A stretch of 51,127 bases of DNA from Paenibacillus alginolyticus DSM 5050 = NBRC 15375 (GTDB lineage Bacteria; Bacillota; Bacilli; Paenibacillales; NBRC-103111). Positions 26,819 to 35,759 of this stretch are shown here, piece by piece. Position numbers and translations under genes: made by a program. The first letter of the stretch is position 1; each line of letters starts with the position of its first letter. The notes under the pieces were generated by a model. That model saw nothing but the letters and a program-made list of their open reading frames with translations. It made no database searches and was not told the DNA's origin. The DNA lies in contig NZ_AUGY01000061.1 in assembly GCF_000422905.1 (NCBI RefSeq), positions 1 through 51,127 on the forward strand, written 5' to 3'.

Positions 26819-27538
26819 ATGAAACAGCTTCGGAGGTTTAATGAAAATTTTAGCTATGAAAGGTACCTGTTGACGATTGAGGAAGTGCTCGAATGCATAG
26901 ATACGGCAGTGGCGGAAGGAACTTCGTACTCCCTTGCCCGTTTCGGCCATGCCGAAATTGCCGAGCTGCAAGTATTTCCCGATCTCTACTGGGGAATGGA
27001 GTATTACCGGAAATATAATGGCGTTACAAGGGGAAATTTAAAAATTGAGCTTATGGAGGCATTTAAATCGTGTACAACCGCCGGTATACTGCCTACGCTT
27101 GAAGACGCGTCAGGTGCCGAATATTCGAGGCAGACGTTCCTGAGTCTCGGGCTTGAGTTCTACACCATATGCTCCGCTTGGGCCACGCATCATATGGTTA
27201 GGCTCCCCTACTTCTGGGACTGGGTTCGGCCGTATCGACTCGTGCTAGTAGGGAGACGTGCGGCGGAAGCGGCACCTATTTTTGCAAGCAAAGGTGTTGC
27301 TGTGGTGGATGCGGTGATGCTTTCCGATTATGAACAATTGGAGCAGGTTTATCAGCAATTGTGCCGAGTCGGCGGCTGGAATATCGCGCTGATCGCTGCC
27401 GGAGTGCCGGCGACGCTGCTTGCCCCCCGTTTGGCGAATGCAACCGGTAAGGTAGCGATTGATTTCGGCCATGCGATTGATTTGATTATCGACGGGGAGG
27501 ATTTTGATTTCGAGGGACTGGTAAAAAAGCTGAGGTGA
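26819..27538 (+). CDS. GT-D fold glycosyltransferase-like protein
   Basis: A 239-residue protein with the GT-D (formerly DUF1792-type) pattern: SLARFGHAEIAEL near residue 40 and the C-terminal ALIAAGVPATLLAPRL with ATGKVAIDFGHAID. GT-D enzymes act late on O-glycans of serine-rich surface proteins in streptococci, and related domains occur in Bacillus spore glycan clusters. The start at 26819 follows GGAGTTGATTGGG. A longer frame upstream is a shadow of the preceding gene. It is coupled to the GT2 genes on both sides. Confidence 0.82.
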   Translation: MKQLRRFNENFSYERYLLTIEEVLECIDTAVAEGTSYSLARFGHAEIAELQVFPDLYWGMEYYRKYNGVTRGNLKIELMEAFKSCTTAGILPTLEDASGAEYSRQTFLSLGLEFYTICSAWATHHMVRLPYFWDWVRPYRLVLVGRRAAEAAPIFASKGVAVVDAVMLSDYEQLEQVYQQLCRVGGWNIALIAAGVPATLLAPRLANATGKVAIDFGHAIDLIIDGEDFDFEGLVKKLR

Positions 27539-27543
27539 GCGTA

Positions 27544-28326
27544 ATGAAGGCAGAAGTCACCGTATTGATTCCAACCTATAATGCCGGAGTTTATCTGCGA
27601 GAAGCGATGGATACGGTGTTTAATCAGACCTATGCAGGATGGAAAATCATCCTGATCGATGACGCCTCCACCGATGACAGTATCAACCTCGTGCGCCATT
27701 ACCTAATGGATAGCCGGGTGACGTACATCTGGAACGAGCGCAATGTCGGACAATCGAAGAGTATGAATACCGGTCTGGAAGCGGTCACAACTCCTTATGT
27801 GGTGCAACTCGATGCAGATGATTGGTTGTATCCATATACGCTTGAGGTACTGCTGGCCGAGGCACTTAAGCAGCCTGAGCATGTGGGGCTGATCTGCGGT
27901 AACATCAATTCTCTCTTTATGGACAGTAATGGAAATGTGATGGAGAGTATCATCAAAAAAAACCGGTCTTTTCATGATAAATATGATTTCCTTAAGTCGA
28001 ATATATCGCAATGGCCCAGATTTTATCGGACTTCCGCATTACGGGAAGTTGGAGGATGGCCTACGGACGACCCGTTCGAAGGACGGTACATGGAGGATAA
28101 ACGCGTTCTGATGCGGTTAATCGAGCACTATCATTTTCACTGGATCGACGTTCCTCTCTATATGCACCGCCGGCATGAGCATAATCAGACGAATTTGCTG
28201 GACATTTACAAGGAAATTACCGAGTGGAACGTTCGCGACGCTTTGAAACGCTGGGGAGATGAATTCGACCCCGTGTTTGTAATAGACAACGGCTGGCTGA
28301 AGGTTGACTATCTGCAGCCAAAATAA
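27544..28326 (+). CDS. Family 2 glycosyltransferase, last gene of the plus-strand operon
   Basis: A 260-residue GT2 enzyme: EVTVLIPTYNAGVYLREAMD, IDDASTDDSINLV, QLDADDWLYPYTLE with the DXD-type DADD, and later GGWPTDDPFEGRYMEDK. The ATG at 27544 has GAGGTGAGC 6 bp upstream, overlapping the previous stop; a GTG at 27535 is less likely. No membrane segment. It closes the run from 22398, and a terminator follows at 28338. Confidence 0.9.
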   Translation: MKAEVTVLIPTYNAGVYLREAMDTVFNQTYAGWKIILIDDASTDDSINLVRHYLMDSRVTYIWNERNVGQSKSMNTGLEAVTTPYVVQLDADDWLYPYTLEVLLAEALKQPEHVGLICGNINSLFMDSNGNVMESIIKKNRSFHDKYDFLKSNISQWPRFYRTSALREVGGWPTDDPFEGRYMEDKRVLMRLIEHYHFHWIDVPLYMHRRHEHNQTNLLDIYKEITEWNVRDALKRWGDEFDPVFVIDNGWLKVDYLQPK

Positions 28327-28337
28327 GCCTGATGGCT

Positions 28338-28375
28338 TGACCTTTTATATAAATAAGGTCATTTCATTATTTCTA
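28338..28375 (+). terminator. Terminator of the plus-strand glycan operon
   Basis: TGACCTT (28338-28344) pairs with AAGGTCA (28355-28361), followed by TTTCATTATTTC. Its place 12 bp after the GT2 stop supports it. Confidence 0.65.
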
Positions 28376-28432
28376 TAACATGTTTGATTGTATCAGATCA
28401 CATTAGGTAAATGTCATTATATTAGGTGCATT

Positions 28433-29553
28433 GGCTCTGCAGTAACAGGCGCTTATTATCACAATGGAATGGATTTTCGCGAAAATCATGAACAATAAGC
28501 ACAAGCAAGTCTTATGAACATCATTGTTCGTCATCGGAACGACTTAAGATCATTATTATTTATTTGATTATCCAACTAGCTCAGGATAGGTGATCGTCGT
28601 TGCCGAAAGGCAACAATGAACTAGCCGGTTGAATAATTCACTCTTGACCTCACGTTGGTTAAACCGATAGCAAAATTCATCGAGATACGCCTGTAAATGC
28701 TTAGAGTCTAATCCTTGATAAGTTCCGCCAATAAATGCTTTTGCATTTGAAATAATCGTATGAAGCCATTTCAGATGATCTGGATTTTCTTTCAGATCGT
28801 ACTTGTGGGCTTCATGCTGAAAGCCTTCCTTGGCCAAGACTTTATAAGAGCTAAACTTATCGCTTGCTATCGTTGAGCCAGCTTCGATGTACTTTGTTGC
28901 AAAGATGGCGAGCGTGCTGCCTTTGACATCAGGAACGACCTGCATTTTCAGGTATTTCGGGCAACCCTTCTTGTCGAGCGATAATGCTACAAGCACGGCA
29001 GTTTGTTCGGTGCCGCGCCCGCGCTTACCGCCTTCCGTAGGCGCTCCGAAAAAAGCTTCATCGAGTTCGACGATACCAGCAAGGGTATAGGCAGCGTCAC
29101 GTTCTCCCATCGCCTTACGAACTTTGTGCTGAATCGTCCAGGCAGTCTGATAGGCAATGCCGAGCTCCTCGGATAAGTAAGTGGCAGAGACGCCCCGCTT
29201 GTCTTGGGCGATCAATAAAATGGCCCAGAACCATTTCAATAAATCTGTTCTTGTCTTTTCGAAAATCGTTCCGGCGATCACAGTGGTCTGGTGTTCGCAA
29301 TTCACGCACTCGTATATAGGTAACTTGCGAGTCTTGATTTCATAAGCCTTATCGTGCTTACACTTCGGACAGCAATACCCTTGAGGCCACTTCATTTTAT
29401 ACAGGTTCTCATGGCAAGCTTCTTCAGTTTGAAACTTTTTCTGATATTCGATAAGGTTCATCGATTCTTGTTTCGCCATAGAAATCACTCCCGAACGTAT
29501 GTTTGATTTCATTACACCAAGCATTCGTTCGTGTTAATAGGGGTTCCTGAGCA
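28433..29553 (-). mobile_element. IS1595-family insertion sequence (ends approximate)
   Basis: The element carries an intact transposase. Candidate ends are GGCTCTGCAGTAACAGG near 28433 and its weak inverted counterpart ending GAGC near 29552 (shared GCTC and TATTANCAC elements). I could not confirm a target duplication. It sits between two glycan transcription units and does not visibly interrupt a gene. Confidence 0.5.
28568..29479 (-). CDS. IS1595-family transposase
   Basis: A 303-residue transposase of the ISXO2-like group. An N-terminal zinc ribbon (CPKCKHDKAYE ... YECVNCEHQT, about 37-61) is followed by a helix-turn-helix stretch (SATYLSEELGIAYQTAWTI) and the catalytic domain with VELDEAFFGAPTEGG, IASDKFSSYKVLA and NAKAFIGGTYQGLDSKHL. 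The start ATG at 29479 follows GGGAGTGATTTCT; an upstream in-frame extension is less likely. The frame is intact, so the element may still move. Confidence 0.9.
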   Translation of the reverse strand: MAKQESMNLIEYQKKFQTEEACHENLYKMKWPQGYCCPKCKHDKAYEIKTRKLPIYECVNCEHQTTVIAGTIFEKTRTDLLKWFWAILLIAQDKRGVSATYLSEELGIAYQTAWTIQHKVRKAMGERDAAYTLAGIVELDEAFFGAPTEGGKRGRGTEQTAVLVALSLDKKGCPKYLKMQVVPDVKGSTLAIFATKYIEAGSTIASDKFSSYKVLAKEGFQHEAHKYDLKENPDHLKWLHTIISNAKAFIGGTYQGLDSKHLQAYLDEFCYRFNQREVKSELFNRLVHCCLSATTITYPELVG

Positions 29554-29594
29554 AACAGGATAATCAAAATTATTTATAAAGAGGGTGCATTATA

Positions 29595-30362
29595 ATGTCC
29601 TTTATAGAACTGAATACTAATCAATTAATGGATAAAATACTACACTCACTAGACAATCAATTACCGCTCTCTGTGATATCCGTGGGAGTTACCGAAACAC
29701 ATGTCTTGGCTCAATATGCCGTTTTCTCCGAAGATCAATTTATGAATGACCCGGAAACACATGTTGCCAATAACTCTATGGTTAAAAGAGGCCACACCCA
29801 TCGCGGGATAAGATTTCCTAACATTGAAGCACGTAATGAAGCGTTAGAAGCTGTGAAAAATGCTGATATTATAGGCATCTGCATAAAAGTATCAAAAGCG
29901 GGGGAATTAACTAGGAAAGTTTTTGACGTCTATGGCGTTACCCCTAAATACGTATTTGAGGCTTACACAAGACGAGTCATTATGATATCTCAGCAGCTAA
30001 AGTTTCATCAAATGCTAAGAAATAAAAATATTATCATCATTTGCAGCTACGCAGACGATGTAAGATATGCCCTCGACAATGGTTTAAAAGGACAGTTAGA
30101 ATTTGAAATTACAGGCACTATAATGATAGAGCAATATGAGGACATCCCTAGAGTGAAGCAGGAAATTACAGAATATGAATTTGACTTATGTTTACTCGCT
30201 GCTGGTATAAATGCAGTCATTCTTGCGCCATATATTGCTAATGAGCTAGGGAAAGTAGCCTTTGATATTGGCCAAGGCATGGAAACTTTTATTACTGGCG
30301 AAATCGAGGGCGAGGATTGGCTTTCTGGACAAATAGAGTTAGATAGACTCTTAGAAATGTAA
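29595..30362 (+). CDS. GT-D fold domain glycosyltransferase
   Basis: A 255-residue protein. The N-terminal LSVISVGVTETHVLAQY and KRGHTHRGIRFPNIEAR are typical of GT-D proteins in Bacillus surface-glycan loci, and the C-terminal DLCLLAAGINAVILAPYI with LGKVAFDIGQGMET is shared with the GT-D gene at 26819. GAGGG precedes the ATG. It is a lone gene, separated from the main operon by the IS element, with AT-richer sequence than its neighbours. No membrane segments. The donor and acceptor are unknown. Confidence 0.82.
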   Translation: MSFIELNTNQLMDKILHSLDNQLPLSVISVGVTETHVLAQYAVFSEDQFMNDPETHVANNSMVKRGHTHRGIRFPNIEARNEALEAVKNADIIGICIKVSKAGELTRKVFDVYGVTPKYVFEAYTRRVIMISQQLKFHQMLRNKNIIIICSYADDVRYALDNGLKGQLEFEITGTIMIEQYEDIPRVKQEITEYEFDLCLLAAGINAVILAPYIANELGKVAFDIGQGMETFITGEIEGEDWLSGQIELDRLLEM

Positions 30363-30369
30363 ATTATAA

Positions 30370-30600
30370 AGGCCAGAATCTTGGCGTGTATCCAGATTTT
30401 TGAGCGCAGAAGTCCCCGGACAGGGAGATCTTCGATTCGGAATCCCCCTCTTAGTGCGGACACGACGCCCTCAACGCCAGCTCCGAATTTGGAAAGTTCG
30501 CGGTGTCGTTCTGTCCCCATGCTGCTACGCATCGAATCCGATTGAAGTTTTGCATCTGTGAAGCGAATATTGTTGTACTTCTGCTGTTCTTTCATGGGGC
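30370..30600 (-). pseudogene. Transposase C-terminal fragment (IS1182-like)
   Basis: The minus frame from about 30595 contains DSMRSSMGTERHRELSKF, AGVEGVVSALRGGF and LPVRGLLRSKIW, which match the C-terminal end of a DDE transposase. The rest of the enzyme is absent, and the frame then runs antisense into the GT-D gene, where it has no meaning. Confidence 0.65.
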
Positions 30601-30639
30601 ATTGTTCTCAAAGTGGACATACGGCACAATCATTTTTGT

Positions 30640-32010
30640 CAAATTTGGCTGTATATAACTGCTTGCTTGCTTCAAGAGTTGAATCGGTTCATGCCCTGAC
30701 TAATGTACTTTGCTGATGCAGCAGCATATAATCAGGCTTTCGCAGCCCAAGCTCTTCAAAAAACACGTCAGTGAGCGTAGATGTGAAATTTTGCCCTGTA
30801 TGAATGATAGCCATAACGTCTAAGAGTTCGTTCCGAAGGAAATGGATATCGGATGCCATGCTGCAGCAAAAAGACGGTTGGGCCCGATCCTCTAGCTACG
30901 CAAATGGCTGGTGCATTTTGCAAGAATGGCTCTTCAGCGCGAATTGCTCCGCCAGTCGGATGAACCGCAATCTGTGTTTTCCTATACATTGGTCACTCGG
31001 TTCCAATCGTATTTATAGAAATGAAATGCCTCCATACTGTGAAAAGGACGTTTCTTGCCCTGCTCCACGAAGAATACCGTATTCGAAGACTCGCCTCTCA
31101 GCAGAGAACCATCAGGAAACCTTGGCATACTTTGCAAAGCTATGGCCCTTGTTTCCATATGGGGCCCGATTTGTCCAAGGAAGTGTCCCAATCTGGAGCG
31201 GTATGTCTCAATCCCGAACACTTGCCAAATCGCCTGACTGCCCAGTTCGCCAACTTCCTGACGTAGGCGGCGATCGGATAGTAGGTGCTGAACCTAAGCT
31301 GTGAGATCTTGGATCTCTCCTTTATGCGCCAGAAAAGCGTCAATTACCCGTTGCGGTCAAAATTTAATTCAGTCCACCTGAACGATAGGCAACGACAGGT
31401 TTACCGAGGATAAGCCCTTCAGTCAAGTGCAGTTATCCGAATCCCTCGTTCATCAAACTTGGGATCACAACCACATCCATAGCCTGTAGAGAGACTGAAT
31501 ATCTTGAGCACTTCTGTTTTGCCTTCTTACCGGCCATTGGTTGACATCACACTCATCCGTTCGCCAAGAGGGAGGCATTTTTATGGTCCCATCCTATCGT
31601 TTGGAATGGCTACAGTGTGGCATGGGATATACCAACAATCCAATCAGAGTATTGATCCACGAGTCCAACCGTGAGCACTGTGGATTCATTCAGTTGTATG
31701 GTTTCCGCAATAATCCAAATGACTGGGATTCCTAACTTCTTAGCAGCAACAGCCGGTAAAATGTTGACACACGTATTCGTGATGACAACATCCGGTTCAT
31801 GGATCAAAAGAAGATCGAGTATATTCTGGTTTCTCGAGCAGCGCTTGGAACATACTTGGCAATGCGGGTGCAGGCTGATACATTTCATGCAAGACCGGAT
31901 ACGGTTGAATGACCGTCGTAACGCCATAGTATCTAGCTTCAAAAGTCCCTCTCTCGGCATCACCAAGGTACAGTCATACTGCCCCCCGAGTTCCAGGTAA
32001 CAGGTCTCAT
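30640..32010 (-). pseudogene. Decayed GT4 glycosyltransferase with KRPF-type repeats
   Basis: Pieces in several minus frames match the enzyme at 10486-12039: YDCTLVMPREGLLKLD near 31960, VITNTCVNILPAVAAKKL, WIIAETIQLNESTV and YSDWIVGISHATL to 31610, then donor-domain scraps, and two copies of the surface-type repeat (NTVFFVEQGKKRPFHS near 31080; GPTVFLLQHGIRYPFPSERT near 30870). Many frameshifts and stops make it dead. It shows that the KRPF domain once occurred in at least two copies after the transferase. It follows the duplicated rfb block on the same strand. Confidence 0.75.
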
Positions 32011-32062
32011 TACCTTACCCTTTTACATTCGGACATTTGCTTCCTTTTGAAGGACACCTCTC

Positions 32063-32106
32063 AAAAAAACGACCTTCTTTGGCTAATCAAAGACAGGTCG
32101 TTTTTC
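32063..32106 (-). terminator. Terminator of the rfb/cgeB block 2
   Basis: On the minus strand AAAACGACCT and AGGTCGTTTT arms (32066-32075 / 32095-32104) are followed by a run of seven T. It closes the long minus-strand unit after 32133. Confidence 0.8.
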
Positions 32107-32132
32107 TATTCACGCGGTTTAAGCAACCTCGT

Positions 32133-32417
32133 TTAGACGGCAAGCTGTTGTTGCTCCTGAAGGTAGCCTTGCGCAAAGCCTGCATTGAAACCCTCGTTGT
32201 AAGCTTGATCAAAGGCTTTATTGTATTTGACAGTAGAATTTGCCTTAACGATTTTGGCGCGCCGTTGCTTGCGTCGAGACGCATTGGCTGATCGACTTGC
32301 CAGTGGCTTTCTTTTCAGAATCAGCTTGTTCTTAGTCTTCGACTGATTCTTCCTCTGCAAAGCGCTTTTCTTTTTCCGAATGCTTACTTTAACGTTTCTA
32401 TTTTTCTTCTTCAACAT
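32133..32417 (-). CDS. Small polycationic protein with glycine-zipper C-terminus (block 2)
   Basis: A 94-residue protein. Residues 1-60 are Lys/Arg-rich (KKKNRNVKVSIRKKKSALQR), and the C-terminus is a helical segment with glycines every fourth residue: NEGFNAGFAQGYLQEQ. It is a paralogue of 35421-35717, and both copies are intact although the neighbouring block-2 genes have decayed. GGAGGTG precedes the ATG. The same G-x3-G-x3-G pattern begins the CgeB-like enzymes of the operon, suggesting helix-helix docking (inference). Confidence 0.75.
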   Translation of the reverse strand: MLKKKNRNVKVSIRKKKSALQRKNQSKTKNKLILKRKPLASRSANASRRKQRRAKIVKANSTVKYNKAFDQAYNEGFNAGFAQGYLQEQQQLAV

Positions 32418-32456
32418 GATTCATGCACCTCCACTTTCTAGCAGCGTCCTCTCTTA

Positions 32457-32955
32457 TTAGTGAAATACAATATCCAGCATTTGAGACAATCTATTCTCAT
32501 AGGTGTGATCTCGCATCGTACGATACAATCCGCGCAAAGCGATTTGTTTACGTTCCTCTTCGTTTCTCAAATAGTAGTCCATTTTATGCAAGAGTTCTTC
32601 GGGAGATCCATACATCACAATGTCATAGTCTGGTGTGTAAAAGCGGGCTAAATCTTCGCGTATATCCGTGATCTGAAGAGCGCCGCAGCCCGAAATCTCA
32701 AATGTTCGCGGATTGGGAGAAGCCCCGAGTAATTGTCGGCTGTTATAGTTATAAGCTTCGTCATCGTAGGCCCTGTGCATATTAATGACCAATTTGGCTC
32801 CGTTATAAGCGTTCGCTGTGTCTTCAGGTCCTAGCCAAGTATTCAGTTGAATTTGAGGCGCCAGCAGTTGATATTGCTTCAGACGTTCCCACCAAATTCC
32901 TGAGATTTTGATATGTTTGTTTGCTAAGTAGGGAGCTATCCGATCGAACATGGCA
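32457..32955 (-). pseudogene. CgeB-like glycosyltransferase B, N-terminus deleted (block 2)
   Basis: From MFDRIAPYLANKHIKISG to the stop this matches residues 217-380 of the intact enzyme at 35760-36908, including WWERLKQYQLLAPQIQLNTW, NMHRAYDDEAYNYNSRQLLG and NPRTFEISGCGALQITD. The first 215 residues are gone; upstream, the frame runs directly into the truncated CgeB-like A gene. No start codon with an RBS is available, so it is a relic. Confidence 0.85.
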
Positions 32956-33883
32956 TGGCTATTCGCATCCTATCTTCTTCGTGAATCAAATAATGCTGCA
33001 TTTTCTGTATGAGCTCCTCCGCACTATCGAAGGTTTCGATATCATGACCAGGCGTGTAATACTGATCCAAGTCATGGCGGTAATCCGTAATTTGCAAGGT
33101 ACCGCATGCCGAAATTTCATACGTTCGCGGATTAATCGAATGACCGGGGAGGTTCTTGCTATTTTTATTGTAGGTTTCATCATAACTAAGACGATGCACA
33201 TTCATGACGATTTTAGCCCCATTGTAATATTTCACTGACTCTTCAATCGGAATCCACTGCAGCTTGATCCCTTGTTCCAAGAGCGAATAATGACGCAGCT
33301 GGTCCCAGAGCGATCCGGCCAAACTGCGATATTCAGGAGCGACATGCATCGGTTTATAGACAGACGTATTGACAGCCAGGGGCAAATAATGAACTTGCTG
33401 ACAACCAATCTCCCTATATAAAGCTAAGCAGCTTAGTTCATGCGTGAACACATAATCATAATGGGGAGCAAGAGATGCTGTATGGTCGGTAAAATAAGGA
33501 TCATCCGCGAACCAAATGGCGGTCCTTATCCCCATAAGTTTTACTTGCTCTACATGCTCTTTATGTTCGGTTGGAAATAAGTGCAGCCCATTCATGACAA
33601 GCACGAGATCAGGTCTAAGCTCTTCTGCCAATCGAACCATATCGGTCGCGGTTGCGGTATAAGCTTCACGGACTGTCTGCTGCAGCCCTTGACTAATACC
33701 TCCATCAATGGCATCGAAACCTTGGACGATAAATAATACTTTGGCCTCTCTTAGCGGTAGAGCGGCAGGTCTTACAACGTCAATAACCGCTTGGCAGCGC
33801 CACATTCGGACTCCGTGCTCTTTGCCTGCTAGAAATCCTCGCTCCCTGCCCACCGTAGAGTTAGCCGTGATCGTCTTGCTCAT
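32936..33883 (-). pseudogene. CgeB-like glycosyltransferase A, damaged copy (block 2)
   Basis: Compared with 36924-38018 this copy has an in-frame loss of 29 residues (after PEYRS the sequence jumps to LAGSLWDQL, removing the core IGSGFPNRIDLF segment). Its end is cut at RIA and fused out of frame to copy B, giving a false tail MPCSIG. The N-terminal part, including the glycine-rich GRERGFLAGKEHG and the ADDPYFTDHTASLAPHYDY motif, is intact. A protein of 315 residues could be made but should be inactive. Confidence 0.82.
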
Positions 33884-34756
33884 TCACACCCTCTTTTCTG
33901 TCGTCTTCGGGTATTTATAGTCAACTTGCAGGAAATAATGAAGCGCTGACTTCCAATCCCGCATTGGGGTAAAGCCATTGCCAACAATCGCTTTATGACC
34001 AAAGACCGAGTACATGGGTCTTGGGGCTGGTGATGGGAACAAATCCGATTGAACAGGCACTAAGGGAACATGATCCAATTGAGCATACTTTAGGATCTCA
34101 GAAGCAAATTCATATCTAGAGCACGATCCTTGATTGGATGCGTGATAAATGCCATATCTGTCCGTCTCCATAAGTTCTCGAATGAAAATGGCCAAGTCCA
34201 AACCATACGTAGGTGAACCGAACTGATCATCAACAATGGAAAGATGACCGCCTGCTTGCGCCTTTTCCAATATTTTGGTAACAAAATTGGTTCCTTTGGT
34301 CCCGTACAACCACGAAGTCCGCACAATAAAATGCATTGTGCAGGTCCTGCTGACGAATTTCACTCCTAGAAGCTTGGAGCGCCCATATACATTGCCCGGA
34401 TTCGTTGTGTCAACTTCATCATAAGGAGTTCCCTTTGTTCCATCGAACACGTAGTCCGTGCTAATGTAAATAAGCTTGGCGCCAATTTGCTCGCACACTT
34501 TGGCAATATGCAGAGATCCAATGGCGTTGACTTGATAAGCAAGCTCCGTCTCCGATTCCGCTCTATCTACGTTCGTATAAGCTGCTGCATGAATGACAGC
34601 GTCCGGGCGTTCATTTGCCAGTATGTCTGCTACCTGTCCCTCATCGCTAACATCCAGTTGTTCCCTCGTCCAGACAGTTACTTCATGTATAGGGGCCAGT
34701 ACACGTGAGAGATCGTACCCCAGTTGTCCTCCTGCTCCAGTAATCAAAACTTTCAT
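33884..34756 (-). CDS. rfbD: dTDP-4-dehydrorhamnose reductase, second copy
   Basis: A full-length 290-residue reductase: GAGGQLGYDL (7-16), HAAAYTNVDRAE, IYISTDYVFDG, the YGRSKLLG active-site Tyr-Lys pair, RTSWLYGTKGTNFV and DDQFGSPTYG. It reduces the 4-keto group to give the dTDP-deoxysugar. It is a paralogue of 38020-38892. Despite decay of its neighbours in this block, the frame is intact. One difference from the first copy is KFVSRTC in place of KFVRMTC. It overlaps the end of the damaged rfbB by 4 bp. Confidence 0.9.
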   Translation of the reverse strand: MKVLITGAGGQLGYDLSRVLAPIHEVTVWTREQLDVSDEGQVADILANERPDAVIHAAAYTNVDRAESETELAYQVNAIGSLHIAKVCEQIGAKLIYISTDYVFDGTKGTPYDEVDTTNPGNVYGRSKLLGVKFVSRTCTMHFIVRTSWLYGTKGTNFVTKILEKAQAGGHLSIVDDQFGSPTYGLDLAIFIRELMETDRYGIYHASNQGSCSRYEFASEILKYAQLDHVPLVPVQSDLFPSPAPRPMYSVFGHKAIVGNGFTPMRDWKSALHYFLQVDYKYPKTTEKRV

Positions 34757-35371
34757 AGCACATCAGCTCTCTTAGAGGTATGATAGGATCCATCGGCAAT
34801 TCGTTTCAACCACTCGCGCTCCCGCAAATACCAATCTATCGTTTTCTTCATTCCCGCTTCAAAAGAATAGAATGGCGTCCATCCCAGTTCTCGGCGAATT
34901 TTCGCCAGCTTTACTTGCCGAGTAAGGACTGTTCGGTGCAAGCGGGGTTCTTTCTGTAAAGGCCCCATCTTGGCCGAGTGTTCCGTATACTTCGTCCGTT
35001 GATATATGAATGAATTTCTTCACTTGATGCTGCCGCGCCGCCTCCAACAAGGATTGCGTGCCCAGCACATTGGTAAGTACGAAGTTGCCTGGGCTATGAA
35101 TGCTTCGATCCACATGGGACTCCGCTGCAAAGTGAACAACGACATCGACACCCTGCTCCATAAGCCGGTTCATCCCTGCCGCATCTCCGATATTTCCATG
35201 TACAAACCGGTAGCCGGCTTGCTCTTCCAGCGCCGCGACGTTATCTGGATTTCCCGCATACGTAAGCCAATCCACATTGATGATGCCATCCTGCGGATGG
35301 TGCTCTCTCCAATAATGAATAAAATTACTACCAATGAACCCCATGCCTCCAGTTACTAGAATCACCGACAT
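34753..35371 (-). pseudogene. rfbB: dTDP-glucose 4,6-dehydratase with internal deletion
   Basis: The first 156 residues are well preserved (TGGMGFIGSNFIHYW, HFAAESHVDRSIHS, ISTDEVYG, YSASKAG). Directly after SKAG about 130 residues are missing, and the sequence continues out of frame with KIRRELGWTPFYSFEAG to the C-terminus. The deletion removes substrate-binding parts, so the product is dead. AAGGAGG precedes the ATG. It starts 50 bp below block 1, with no terminator between, so both blocks may be co-transcribed. Confidence 0.9.
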
Positions 35372-35420
35372 TAGCTATCCTCCTTTTTTGAATACACTAA
35401 CGATAGCGATCCTTCAAGGA

Positions 35421-35717
35421 CTAAATAACCGGTTGCTCTTGCTCCAAAGCATATCCTTGCGCAAAGCCAATTTTATAACCCTCATTGTAGGCTTCATCGA
35501 AGGCCTTATTGTATGAATGGACCCTATGCTTCTTCCTGTGTTTCTTGATCGATTTACGTCTTAGTTTGAGTCTGGGCGATTTCGCCAGGCGACTTAGGCG
35601 AGGCTTTTTCTTAACAATCAACTTCTTCTTTAAGCGAGATTTGGTCTGCGAAGCGGGTTTCTTTTTTCGAATATTTATCTTAAATTTAAGCTTTCGAACC
35701 TTTATCTTTTTGATCAA
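35421..35717 (-). CDS. Small polycationic protein with glycine-zipper C-terminus (block 1)
   Basis: A 98-residue protein from TTG with GAGGTG upstream. Residues 1-68 are about half Lys/Arg (KKIKVRKLKFKINIRKKK; LKLRRKSIKKHRKKHR), with no hydrophobic stretch. The C-terminal 30 residues form a helix with NEGYKIGFAQGYALEQ. It is the last gene of rfbA-rfbB-rfbD-cgeB-cgeB-polycation. I recognise no named family. It may act as a cationic anchor that binds the enzymes through the glycine-rich helix; that is inference. Confidence 0.77.
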   Translation of the reverse strand: MIKKIKVRKLKFKINIRKKKPASQTKSRLKKKLIVKKKPRLSRLAKSPRLKLRRKSIKKHRKKHRVHSYNKAFDEAYNEGYKIGFAQGYALEQEQPVI

Positions 35718-35759
35718 TGTCCATGCACCTCAGCTTCCTTATCATTAGGACCGGCGTTC

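Noticed and set aside
30047..30363. Extension of the minus-strand transposase fragment
   Set aside because: Here the frame is antisense to the GT-D gene and loses transposase similarity.
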